Below are positions 52,962 to 61,438 of a stretch of 64,000 bases of DNA, piece by piece (position 1 is the first letter of the stretch; the number at the start of each line of letters is the position of its first letter). The DNA comes from Bradyrhizobium genosp. L (GTDB lineage: Bacteria > Pseudomonadota > Alphaproteobacteria > Rhizobiales > Xanthobacteraceae): positions 5,270,001 through 5,334,000 of the forward strand of contig NZ_CP061378.1 in assembly GCF_015624485.1 (NCBI RefSeq), in the 5' to 3' direction. A program made the translations under genes and the position numbers. The notes beneath the pieces are model-generated. The model was not told where the DNA came from, did no database searches, and was given only the letters and a program-made list of their open reading frames with translations.

Positions 52962-54215
52962 TCAGCTCTTGTGGCCGAGCGCTTCGCAGGTGCGCAGGTA
53001 CTTTTCGTTGGGCTCCTCGGTCGAAAGAACCTCGAACACGTCGGAGTCGTTCTTCATGTCCTTGGACTTCGACTTGATGACGAGAACCGATTGCACCGAT
53101 TGGTGATCGCATTTGCGGTAGTATTGCGGCCCCTTGTAGTAGTCGTACTTCAGGGCTTCCAACGCTGCGACCACCTTGTCGGTCTCGACGCTGCCCGCGT
53201 TCTTGACCGCCTCGAGCACAGTCCGCACGCCACCGTAGCCGAGCGCGCCGTAATCGGTCGGCAGCTTGTTGTCATACATCTTGCGAAACGCCTCGTTGAA
53301 CGCCTTGGTCGAGGCGAACTTGTCCTCGATACCCCAGTAGAACGAGCAGCCGCCGACAACGCCCTCGAACGCCTGCGCGCCCGCGGCGACGCGGCTGGCG
53401 TGCGAGAGCAACGGCGCGATGATCTGGATCGACTTCTTGATGCCGAAATCGGTTGCCTGCTTCAGCGCGATCTGCTGGTCGCGGCCGAAATTGCTGATGC
53501 AGAGGATATCGGGCTTCAGCGCCTGAAGCCGGGGCAGCAGGGTCGAGAAATCGGTCGTTCCCAGCGGATGACGGATGTCGCCGAGATTCTCGATATTGAA
53601 GTCCTTGCCGACCTCGAGGAAACCGCGAACCATCTCGTGGCCGTAGGCGTAGTCAGCGGTAAGGAATGCAACCTTCTTGCCGAACTTGGAGAAGGCGTAG
53701 CGGCCGACCGCGCCCGACGTCATGTGCGGATTCAGGGCTTCATGGAATGTGTACTTGCTGAAATCGGCCGCCTCGTTGATGGCGTCGGACTGGCTGATCG
53801 AGTTGAAGATGATGCCGCGTTCCTTGGTGACGTTGTTGATCGCTAGCTGAACCGCCGCCGACAGACTGCCGACGACGAAATTGACCTTCTCCTTCTCGAC
53901 CAGTTCTAGCGTCCGCGTCGCCGCCTCTCCGGGATTGAGCTTGTCGTCACGCACGACGAGTTCGGCCTTCCTGCCGTTGAGACCATCGCCATCATTGAAC
54001 TGGGCGATGGCGAGCTGCGCTGCGCGCACTTGGTCCTGCGCCTCGGCGCCATAGGGACCGGTCAGGGGAACGGGGAAGCCGATCTTGATGGATGCTTCCT
54101 GCGCCTGCAGCAGATTGATACGGAATGGCGAGGCGGCAAGAATGGCGCCGGCGCCGGCTGTCGTCAGGAGCCGGCGGCGCGAAACCGACCCGGCTTTGGT
54201 GTCCGTCTTCCTCAT
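52962..54215 (-). CDS. Branched-chain-type ABC transporter solute-binding protein LivK-like, Tat-exported
   Basis: A 417-residue periplasmic receptor (Peripla_BP_6 type). The leader contains SRRRLLTTAGAGAILAASPF, a twin-arginine form. The mature domain begins IKIGFPVPLTGPYGAEAQDQ; YAYGHEMVRGFLEVGKD and FGIKKSIQIIAPLLSH are later features. Such receptors in catabolic clusters bind aromatic or heterocyclic acids and amides, not only amino acids. It is 68 bases after the hydroxylase large subunit and starts the liv set. Confidence 0.9.
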   Translation of the reverse strand: MRKTDTKAGSVSRRRLLTTAGAGAILAASPFRINLLQAQEASIKIGFPVPLTGPYGAEAQDQVRAAQLAIAQFNDGDGLNGRKAELVVRDDKLNPGEAATRTLELVEKEKVNFVVGSLSAAVQLAINNVTKERGIIFNSISQSDAINEAADFSKYTFHEALNPHMTSGAVGRYAFSKFGKKVAFLTADYAYGHEMVRGFLEVGKDFNIENLGDIRHPLGTTDFSTLLPRLQALKPDILCISNFGRDQQIALKQATDFGIKKSIQIIAPLLSHASRVAAGAQAFEGVVGGCSFYWGIEDKFASTKAFNEAFRKMYDNKLPTDYGALGYGGVRTVLEAVKNAGSVETDKVVAALEALKYDYYKGPQYYRKCDHQSVQSVLVIKSKSKDMKNDSDVFEVLSTEEPNEKYLRTCEALGHKS

Positions 54216-54282
54216 CCCTGTTCCTCCCCAAATATTGCCAGTTTGGCTTGTTGTATTTGTGTTTGCCTGGAACGTCGCCGTC

Positions 54283-56676
54283 CTAGATTCGTCCCAATGC
54301 CGTCAGGATAACCTGAGGCGTGAGCGGAATCTCCGTAATTATAGTGCCAAAGGGCCGGAGCGCGTCGTTGACCGCATTGGCAACCGCAGCCGCCGCCCCG
54401 GCAGTGCCGGCCTCGCCCGCCCCCTTGGCACCCAGCTCCGTCTCCAGGGTCGGCGAGACCACGTGGCCGATCTCGATATCTGGCATCTCGCCGGACATCG
54501 GGACCAGATAGTCCGCCATGTTTGCGTTGGTCAGTTGACCACGCTCATCATAGACGCACTTCTCGAACAGCGCTGCGCCCAGTCCCTGCACCACCCCTCC
54601 CCGGATCTGCTCGTCGACCAGTTGCGGATTGATGATCGTACCGCAATCTTCGACCACCCAGTGATTCAGCAATTTGACGAATCCGGTCTCGGTATCGACC
54701 TCGAGCCAGGAGGCCTGAACGCCGTTGGTAAAGGCAAAGGGATACTGTCGGGGAACAAAATGCCGGGTCGCCATCAATTCGGGTTGGGTACCCGGTGGCA
54801 GCGTGTCCGGACGGAAGTAGACGATGCGCGCCAGCTCGTCCAACTCGATCCGCGATGCCCCGTCGCTGACGCCGACAATGCTGTTGCCGACGATGTCGAG
54901 CGTGGTTGGCTTGGATTGCAGGATGGCCGCAGCAACATCCAGAATGTTCTTGCGCAGGACCTTGGCCGCCTGCAATGCCGCCTCGCCGCCGATGCCGGCG
55001 CCACGCGACGCCCATGTCCCGCCGCCATAGGGCGTGTTGTCGGTATCCCCGAGAATAACGCGGACTCGCTCCATGGAGACGCCAAGCACGCTGCCGACGA
55101 TCTGGGCCGTCAGCGATTCCGAGCCTTGCCCCTGCTCCGTGATGCTGGTCTGGCAGATCACAGAGCCCTGCGCGTCGAGCCGCACCGCAACGCCGTCCTG
55201 TGACGAAATCTTCGCGCCGCCGACGCCATAGAAAGCGGCGCTCGGATTGGTCACTTCGATGAAGCTCGCAATGCCAATCCCGCGGTGGATGTTACTGGAC
55301 CGCAGCGCCGCCTGCTCGGCTCGCAGCCCGTCGTAGTTCATCATCTGGAGCAACTTGGCCAGCGAGGCATGGTGCGACAGCTGCTCGAACTTCATGCCCG
55401 ACGGCGACGCGCAGGGATAGGCATCGTCAGCGATCAGGTTGCGGCGGCGAATTTCCACCGGATCCATGCCGATCCGCGCGGCGGCCAGATCGACCAGACC
55501 TTCGGTCACCGAGCAGGCAATCGGGTGTCCGACCGCCCGATACTGGCACATGACATTCTTGTTCTGGAAAACGACCCGGGCGCGCGCCCGATAGTTCTGG
55601 GCGACATATGGGCCACCGACCAGGTTGACCACCTGGTTTGCCTCGATGGCGCTGGTCCGCGGATACATCGAATAGGGACCGATGCCGGTCAGATCATCGA
55701 TCTCGAAACCGACAATCATCCCATCCTGCTTGACGCCGATCCGGCCTTTGCAGCGATGATCGCGGGCGTGAATGTCGGTGTTGAAGCTTTCGACACGGTC
55801 AGCAACGAATTTGACGGGCCGGCGCAGCAGCTTGGACAGCGCGTAAGTCGCCATTTCGTCTGCGTAGATGTGGACCTTGATGCCAAAGGAGCCACCGACG
55901 TCTTTGCAGACGACACGAACCTGCGATTCCTTCAGTCCGAGATGCAAGGCCGCGATGTTCTGCACCATGTGCGGCGCCTGCGTGCCCTGATAGATAGTCA
56001 GCCGCGCCTCGGCCGCGTTCCAGTCGGCGACGACGGCGCGCGATTCGAGCGTCACGCCGGTATGCCGCCCGAAGACGAAGTCGGCCTCAACCACGGCGTC
56101 AGCTTCCGAAAATGCCCGGTCGACATCGCCGGCATGGAGGATCCGCTCAAAGGCAAGATTGTCTTTCAGCGACGCATGAATGACGGGTGTCGACGGATCG
56201 AGCGCGGTGCGCATATCCGTGACCGCCGCGAGCTCTTCGTAGTCGACGGAAATGTGCTCCATGGCGTCTTCGGCGGCCGCACGGTTGGTTGCCACAATCG
56301 CCGCGACCGCCTCTCCCTGCCAGCAAACGCGATCGATCGCGATGGCGCTTTGCGGCGCCGACTTCAATCCCTTCAGATGCGAGAGGACGCCGACCCAGGG
56401 CGTAATGACGGCCTCGAGTTCGCGACCGGTGACGACGGCGATCACCCCCGGCATACGCTTGGCAGCGCTGGCATCGATCGCCACGATACCGGCGTGAGCA
56501 TGCGGCGACCGCAAGAACACCACATGCACCATCCGCGGCAGTTCGAGGTCGCTGACATATTGCCCGCGGCCTTGAAGGAGCCGGTCCAGGTTAGGTCGCG
56601 GCACCGTCTTGCCGATGTATGAATTCGGGCGGTCAAGCACCGAGAGCGTATCTGGTGGCGGACGAGCAGCGCTCAT
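54283..56676 (-). CDS. Xanthine-dehydrogenase-type hydroxylase, molybdopterin (large) subunit
   Basis: A 797-residue Mo-binding catalytic subunit hydroxylating a ring or aldehyde carbon with water-derived oxygen. The sequence around the molybdenum ligand is CQYRAVGHP, distinct from the AYRCSFR active loop of true CO dehydrogenase (form I). Other marks are GRGQYVSDLELPRMVHVVFL, VGGSFGIK and AKGAGEAGTAGAA with the C-terminal catalytic glutamate (GAGE). ATG 56676 overlaps the 2Fe-2S subunit stop by four bases. With the FAD and 2Fe-2S genes it forms one complete enzyme. Confidence 0.92.
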   Translation of the reverse strand: MSAARPPPDTLSVLDRPNSYIGKTVPRPNLDRLLQGRGQYVSDLELPRMVHVVFLRSPHAHAGIVAIDASAAKRMPGVIAVVTGRELEAVITPWVGVLSHLKGLKSAPQSAIAIDRVCWQGEAVAAIVATNRAAAEDAMEHISVDYEELAAVTDMRTALDPSTPVIHASLKDNLAFERILHAGDVDRAFSEADAVVEADFVFGRHTGVTLESRAVVADWNAAEARLTIYQGTQAPHMVQNIAALHLGLKESQVRVVCKDVGGSFGIKVHIYADEMATYALSKLLRRPVKFVADRVESFNTDIHARDHRCKGRIGVKQDGMIVGFEIDDLTGIGPYSMYPRTSAIEANQVVNLVGGPYVAQNYRARARVVFQNKNVMCQYRAVGHPIACSVTEGLVDLAAARIGMDPVEIRRRNLIADDAYPCASPSGMKFEQLSHHASLAKLLQMMNYDGLRAEQAALRSSNIHRGIGIASFIEVTNPSAAFYGVGGAKISSQDGVAVRLDAQGSVICQTSITEQGQGSESLTAQIVGSVLGVSMERVRVILGDTDNTPYGGGTWASRGAGIGGEAALQAAKVLRKNILDVAAAILQSKPTTLDIVGNSIVGVSDGASRIELDELARIVYFRPDTLPPGTQPELMATRHFVPRQYPFAFTNGVQASWLEVDTETGFVKLLNHWVVEDCGTIINPQLVDEQIRGGVVQGLGAALFEKCVYDERGQLTNANMADYLVPMSGEMPDIEIGHVVSPTLETELGAKGAGEAGTAGAAAAVANAVNDALRPFGTIITEIPLTPQVILTALGRI

Positions 56677-57158
56677 ATCGATCGCTCCATCCGCGCCTTC
56701 GCCGTCGCCTCGACGGCGTCCACGATCGCCTGATAGCCGGTGCAGCGACAATAATTTCCGGAAAGATGCTCGCGGATCGCCTGACGATCCGGTGCAGGCA
56801 AATGCTTGAGCAAGTCCTGCGCCGTGATCAGCATCGCGGGCGTGCAATAGCCGCATTGCAGTGCATTGCGCTCGCGAAACGCCGCCTGGAGATCGGCAAT
56901 TTCGCCACTGTCGGACAGCCCCTCGATCGTCTCGACCGACGCCCCCTGCGCCTGCAGCGTCAGCATCAGACAGGAGCGAACGATCTCGCCATCGATGCGC
57001 ACGGTGCAGGCACCGCAGACCCCATGCTCGCAGCCGACATGAGTTCCCGTCAGCTTCAGATTGTCCCGGAGGAAGTCAGCAAGATTGAGCCGCGGCAAGA
57101 CAAAGGCATCGACGGGTTCGCCGTTGACCAAGAGCGAGACCGGTACCGGGGCGGTCAA
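56673..57158 (-). CDS. Xanthine-dehydrogenase-type hydroxylase, 2Fe-2S (small) subunit
   Basis: A 161-residue electron-transfer subunit with two [2Fe-2S] clusters. Cys43, 48, 51 and 63 (CEHGVCGACT and later C) bind the plant-type cluster; Cys102, 105, 137 and 139 (CGYC and CRC) bind the second. The most likely start is TTG 57158, overlapping the FAD-subunit stop by four bases (TTGA) and preceded by GGGAGCGG. No ATG is near the correct N-terminus, and longer starts give non-family residues. Confidence 0.88.
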   Translation of the reverse strand: MTAPVPVSLLVNGEPVDAFVLPRLNLADFLRDNLKLTGTHVGCEHGVCGACTVRIDGEIVRSCLMLTLQAQGASVETIEGLSDSGEIADLQAAFRERNALQCGYCTPAMLITAQDLLKHLPAPDRQAIREHLSGNYCRCTGYQAIVDAVEATAKARMERSI

Positions 57159-58036
57159 CCCGCCGCTCCCGTCTCGAGCTCCGGACGCGCGAGCAGCGTC
57201 GCCACACAATGTCGCAGCAAGACCTTTGCAAGATGCCGGCGCATGGCCGGAGTTGCCTGCTGATCTTGCTGCGGATCGAGTTCGTCGTCCAGCGCAGCCG
57301 ACGCTTCGTCGAGCGAGGCGGGGGTGACGGATACATTGATCAGCTTGCGCGCGGCCTCCACGAGGAGAGGCCGGTCCTCGACGGCAAAGAAGGCGAGCTG
57401 GAGAGCTGCGAACCGGCCGTCCTTGACGACAGCGTGAGCAGCAAGACCAATGATCGCGTAGTCGCCATGCCGCCGGGCGTACTCCTGGAAGAAGAATCTC
57501 GAGCCCTCGCCGGCGAGTGGTATCTCGATCGCGACCAGCAGCTCATTCGCCGACAGAGCCGTCTCGTAGATGCCCTTGAAAAATTCGCGTGCCGCGATCC
57601 GGCGTTCACCGTCCGGTCCGCGGACCACAACGGCCGCGTCGAGCGCTACTGTGCAGGCAGGCAGTTCCGACGCCGGATCCGCATGTGCGAGGCTTCCGCC
57701 GATCGTTCCGCGATTGCGAATTGCAGGATGAGCGACGTGGGTAACCGCCTCACGCAGCAATGGTGCATGTTCTGCCACCTCGGGGGATCTGAGCAATTCA
57801 ACGTGGCGGGTGAGTGCGCCGATGATCAATGCGTCGCGCCTTATCGTAATGCCACGCAACTCGGCAAGACCGCCGATATCGACCACGAGATCTGGAGACA
57901 TCAGGCGCAGGTTCATCGCCGGCATCAGGCTCTGGCCGCCCGACAGAACTTTGGCCCGGTCGCCGTGCGCAGCCAGCAGCTCCAGCGCATTCACGACGCT
58001 GGTCGGGCGGGCATAGGTGAAAGCCGCGGCTTTCAT
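57155..58036 (-). CDS. Xanthine-dehydrogenase-type hydroxylase, FAD (medium) subunit
   Basis: A 293-residue CoxM-type FAD subunit that passes electrons to an acceptor. FAD loops are AHGDRAKVLSGGQSLMP (split: AHGDRAKVLSGGQSLMPAM) and TIGGSLAHADPASELPA. It is first in the operon with the 2Fe-2S and Mo subunits and the liv importer, and divergent from the LLM monooxygenase; the promoter gap holds a shared motif. No maturation gene (XdhC/MobA-like) is adjacent. Confidence 0.92.
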   Translation of the reverse strand: MKAAAFTYARPTSVVNALELLAAHGDRAKVLSGGQSLMPAMNLRLMSPDLVVDIGGLAELRGITIRRDALIIGALTRHVELLRSPEVAEHAPLLREAVTHVAHPAIRNRGTIGGSLAHADPASELPACTVALDAAVVVRGPDGERRIAAREFFKGIYETALSANELLVAIEIPLAGEGSRFFFQEYARRHGDYAIIGLAAHAVVKDGRFAALQLAFFAVEDRPLLVEAARKLINVSVTPASLDEASAALDDELDPQQDQQATPAMRRHLAKVLLRHCVATLLARPELETGAAG

Positions 58037-58108
58037 TTGGGCGTGGCCTCCCCGGGCCGATTTTGGCTTTTTCGGATTAAAGGGTCGCCCCAGTTAAAGG
58101 TCAAGCTT

Positions 58109-58124
58109 GTTTATCGAGTGATTA
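58109..58124. promoter_or_regulatory. Candidate TetR operator, copy 1
   Basis: GTTTATCGAGTGATTA lies in the divergent gap between the hydroxylase/liv operon (minus) and the LLM monooxygenase (plus). It matches 14 of 16 bases with the sequence at 62719-62734. Internally it is an imperfect dyad (TTATC-GAGT-GATTA). A TetR regulator gene sits within the same block. Confidence 0.6.
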
Positions 58125-58201
58125 TTTAGTTGATGGGGCTTGTCATCGAGGCACGAAGGACGCAGGTTCCTGACCAACCAAAGCCGGCCGCGGAGCAGAT
58201 C

Positions 58202-59299
58202 ATGAAGCTCGGGTTCTTTACGATGCCGATCCATCCCGTCGACAAGGACTGGCGGCAATCGCTCCGGGAGGATCGTGAAGCATTCTTGCTCGCCGACGAG
58301 CTCGGGTTCACGGAGGCCTATGTCGGCGAGCATGTCACCGACAGAGCCGAGAACATCACCTCCAGCATCGCCTTCATCGCCTGGATCGCGGCTGCCACCA
58401 GGCAGATCAGACTGGGAACTGGCACGATCAATATGCCCAACGCCCATCCGGCGGCGATCGCGGCTTCAGTCGCCATGCTCGATCACATGCTGGACGGCCG
58501 CTTCATTCTCGGGATCAGCCCCGGCGGCCTGCTGTCCGACGCGGAGGTGTTCGGCAATCTCGACGCCGATCGCAATGCGATGTTCCTGGAAGCGATCAAT
58601 CAGGTTCTTGATATCTGGACAGGCAAGCCGCCTTATGACTTGCAGGGCAAGTACTGGAATATCTCGGTTGGAAAGACACTGATCGCCGACATCGGCCAAG
58701 GATTCATCCCCCGGCCGCTACAGACCCCCCACCCACCGATTGTCGTGACCGCGGTCGCGCCGTTCTCGAAGGGCGTCACGGAAGCCGCCGCTCGCGGCTG
58801 GGATCCGATCTCGGCAAACTTCCTGATGCCGGCCTGGGTGAAGAGCCATTGGCCCAAATATGTCGAGGGCTGCGAGCGCGTGAACCGGACCGTCGATGCC
58901 GCCAACTGGCGCGTTGCCAAGAGCGTGTTCGTCGCAAACGATGCGGCGACGGCAAAGGCTTATGCCACAGATCCCGACGGACCTTACGTGTACTACTATC
59001 ATCAGCTTTTCACGAAGCTGAAGCGAGGCGGCCGGCTTGAACTGTTCAAGACGCGTCGGGATCAACCGGACTCGGAGGTCACGCTGGAGTCGATCTGCGA
59101 CAAGCTGATCATCTACGGCACGCCCGACAGCGTGGCCGATCAGCTGCTGGCGTTCCAGGAGGAAGTCGGCCCGTTCGGAACCCTGCTTTATGCCGGCAAG
59201 GACTGGAAGGACCGCGAACTCGGCCGTCAATCAATGATCCTGATGGCCGAGAAAGTCTTGCCGCGGATCGACGTCGGCGCCGCTGGATCGTCGACCTGA
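58202..59299 (+). CDS. LLM-class flavin-dependent monooxygenase
   Basis: A 365-residue luciferase-like (bacterial luciferase-fold) flavin monooxygenase using FMNH2 and O2. Typical residues are the MKLGFFTMPIHP start, DELGFTEAYVGEHV, GTGTINMPNAHPAAIA and RFILGISPGG. The class includes RutA and other enzymes that oxygenate or open rings with amide or thio groups. Reduced flavin is likely supplied by the flavin reductase at 60877-61428. ATG 58202 has GGAG six bases upstream; a 24-residue longer start is possible. It is divergent from the hydroxylase operon, whose promoter gap holds the shared motif. Confidence 0.9.
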   Translation: MKLGFFTMPIHPVDKDWRQSLREDREAFLLADELGFTEAYVGEHVTDRAENITSSIAFIAWIAAATRQIRLGTGTINMPNAHPAAIAASVAMLDHMLDGRFILGISPGGLLSDAEVFGNLDADRNAMFLEAINQVLDIWTGKPPYDLQGKYWNISVGKTLIADIGQGFIPRPLQTPHPPIVVTAVAPFSKGVTEAAARGWDPISANFLMPAWVKSHWPKYVEGCERVNRTVDAANWRVAKSVFVANDAATAKAYATDPDGPYVYYYHQLFTKLKRGGRLELFKTRRDQPDSEVTLESICDKLIIYGTPDSVADQLLAFQEEVGPFGTLLYAGKDWKDRELGRQSMILMAEKVLPRIDVGAAGSST

Positions 59300-59314
59300 T
59301 CAAGGAGTCTCGCT

Positions 59315-60190
59315 GTGGCTTTCACTGATCGCATTCCCTATCAGGCTCAGATCGACCGGCCGAAGCTCACTTTGCCGGGCGGCAAGAAGCTTGCGGTCTG
59401 GGTCATCCTCAACGTGGAGGAATGGCGCATCGAAAATGCGATGCCGCGCACCGTGCTGAGCCCACCGATGGGACAACCTCTGCTGCCAGATGTACCGAAC
59501 TGGTCATGGCATGAATACGGCATGCGCGCCGGCTTCTGGCGGCAATTCAAGGCTCTCACCGACCGAAAGATACCTGTGACGCTGGCTCTGAACGCCAATG
59601 TCTGCAACAGCTATCCGCGCGTCGCATCCGCAGCGCTCGAAGCCGGCTTCGAGTTCATGGGCCATGGCTTCGTTCAGGGGCCGATGCACAAGCTCGAGAA
59701 CCAGCCCGATGCGATCAAGCGCGCGGTCGACACCATCGCGAAGTTCGCCGGCAAGCCGCCGAGGTCGTGGGAAAGTCCTGGTCTGACCGAGACCGACGAA
59801 ACGCTTGATCTCCTGCGTCTCAACGGTATCGAGTATGTGGCCGACTGGGTCATCGACGATCTTCCGCAGGATATCGCCACGCCGCACGGGACCGTGACGA
59901 CGATCCCCTATTCCGTCGAAACCAATGACATTGTCATTCACGCGCTGCAGCACCTTCCATCCGAGCAGTTCCTGAAGCGCTGCACCGACCAGTTCGATCG
60001 GCTCTACCTCGAAGGCGCGGAGAATGCACGGATCATGGCCATCTCGGTGCATCCCTACGTCACCGGGGTGCCGCATCGCATCAAATACCTGGAGGCTCTG
60101 CTCGACTACGTCATGGGCCACGACGGCGTAGCGATGATGACAGCAAGCGAGATCGGAGATTGGTACCGGAGCGAGACGGCCAAGGTGTAG
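59315..60190 (+). CDS. Polysaccharide-deacetylase-fold hydrolase (PuuE/cyclic-imidase-like)
   Basis: A 291-residue NodB-fold protein. The start is GTG 59315 with AAGGAG upstream, 15 bases after the LLM gene, so the two are co-transcribed. The first NodB metal motif (usual TFDD) is replaced by NVEEW (33-37), as in allantoinase PuuE and cyclic-imide hydrolase relatives. The His pair GHGFVQGPMHKLE (His117, His125) is in place. The family pattern HEYGMRAGFWR (66-76) also fits. I infer cleavage of an amide or imide ring rather than polysaccharide deacetylation. Confidence 0.85.
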   Translation: MAFTDRIPYQAQIDRPKLTLPGGKKLAVWVILNVEEWRIENAMPRTVLSPPMGQPLLPDVPNWSWHEYGMRAGFWRQFKALTDRKIPVTLALNANVCNSYPRVASAALEAGFEFMGHGFVQGPMHKLENQPDAIKRAVDTIAKFAGKPPRSWESPGLTETDETLDLLRLNGIEYVADWVIDDLPQDIATPHGTVTTIPYSVETNDIVIHALQHLPSEQFLKRCTDQFDRLYLEGAENARIMAISVHPYVTGVPHRIKYLEALLDYVMGHDGVAMMTASEIGDWYRSETAKV

Positions 60191-60193
60191 GCC

Positions 60194-60880
60194 TCAGCCG
60201 ACGGCCTTGATCGAAGCGCGCGGGCGATCGGTCGAGCTTTCGGCCAGCCGTCCAAATCCTGCGAGGAAAATGTCGAGTGCGTCGCTGATCATTTGCGCCT
60301 TATCCTCAAGGACCGGCGCATCATAAATGTACTTCCGCACACCATAATAGAAGATGCCGCCATGAAACACCCACGCCAGTTCCAATTCGGCGGCGCTCGG
60401 TTTGCTTTGCACCGCAAGCCCGGCATCGTGACGGCACTCCCTTATGATGCGGGCCAGGATCTTGTCCCTGACCATGCCGACGTACCAGCGATTGATATCG
60501 AGGCCCTTCAGGCCTGAATACAGATAGATCCGGAGCCATTTGCGGGTGAAGATCGCATCAGTGTAGTTTTGATAGAATTCCTGCAACCTTGCACGGAGGG
60601 GGCGCGACCGATCGGACAATAACCTGTCCCACCCCGGCTCGAGTGGACCAAGATAGACCTTCCGATAGACCTCCTTGATGAGGTCGTCCTTGCTCGGAAA
60701 GTACCGATAAAGCAGCGGCTGGGTTACCCCAAGCTTTCGCGCCAGTGCACGGGTGCCACCACCGAAGCCCTCTTCCGCGAATAGCTCGGTCGCCCTGGAT
60801 ACGAACTCGCTGCGGCGATCGTCGGCCGACAATCGTCTTTGCTTGACGCGCGTTCGCTTGGCCGGCGTCTTCCGATTCAT
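60194..60880 (-). CDS. TetR family transcriptional regulator
   Basis: A 228-residue repressor with a basic N-terminus (RKTPAKRTRVKQRRLSAD), HTH LARKLGVTQPLLYRYFPSKD, and a ligand domain with AWVFHGGIFYYGVRKYIYD near the C-terminus. It overlaps the flavin reductase stop by four bases and so is co-transcribed with the oxygenase pair: likely self-regulated. Candidate operators at 58109-58124 and 62719-62734 flank its block. The inducer is probably the compound degraded. Confidence 0.9.
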   Translation of the reverse strand: MNRKTPAKRTRVKQRRLSADDRRSEFVSRATELFAEEGFGGGTRALARKLGVTQPLLYRYFPSKDDLIKEVYRKVYLGPLEPGWDRLLSDRSRPLRARLQEFYQNYTDAIFTRKWLRIYLYSGLKGLDINRWYVGMVRDKILARIIRECRHDAGLAVQSKPSAAELELAWVFHGGIFYYGVRKYIYDAPVLEDKAQMISDALDIFLAGFGRLAESSTDRPRASIKAVG

Positions 60881-61428
60881 GAACCCCCGCCATCGTCAGC
60901 CAAAAACCGGCCAAAACCGCCCCGCGCAAACAACAGAGGTTCGTTCCCGTTGTAGGCGTATCCCTCCACCGCCCCGAGGAAAATGACATGGTCTCCACCG
61001 TAGTAGCGATTGGCGGCACGGCACTGAAAATTTGCGATCGCATCCGCGAGCACCGGCGCGTTTCCAAGGCCTGGCGCCCAGGTGACCCCTGCGAACTTGT
61101 CACCAGACGATTTGGCGAACTGCGAAGCGAGCGCATGGTGCGACGCGCCAAGAACATTGATGGCAAAATGACTGGCATTCTGAAAGATACTGAGCCCCTG
61201 CGAAAACATCCCCAAGCTCCAGAGCACCAGCGGTGGATTGAGCGACACCGACGCAAATGAATTGCACGTAATCCCGTAGGGTTTTCCGTCCGCTGACATC
61301 GCGGTGACAATCGTCACACCGGTCGCGAATGTGCCGAGCGCATTGCGGAAGTCGCGAGGATCAATCGCTGAATTGTCGCTGGCCAGCTCATTGGCCGGAT
61401 CAGCCGGATGTTTGGGTGGATCGGACAT
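60877..61428 (-). CDS. Flavin reductase family protein (HpaC-like)
   Basis: A 183-residue flavin reductase supplying FMNH2 or FADH2. The family pattern DFRNALGTFATGVTIVT, YGITCNSFASVSLNPPLVLW and FAINVLGASHHALASQFAKS is clear. It lies 10 bases downstream of the monooxygenase gene, the usual two-component pair, and can also serve the LLM enzyme. It ends overlapping the TetR start. Confidence 0.93.
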   Translation of the reverse strand: MSDPPKHPADPANELASDNSAIDPRDFRNALGTFATGVTIVTAMSADGKPYGITCNSFASVSLNPPLVLWSLGMFSQGLSIFQNASHFAINVLGASHHALASQFAKSSGDKFAGVTWAPGLGNAPVLADAIANFQCRAANRYYGGDHVIFLGAVEGYAYNGNEPLLFARGGFGRFLADDGGGS

Positions 61429-61438
61429 CCAGTCGGCC

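Noticed and set aside
54283..58036. Carbon monoxide dehydrogenase (form I)
   Set aside because: The active-site loop is CQYRAVGHP, not AYRCSFR, and no CO-dehydrogenase maturation genes (coxDEF) are adjacent.
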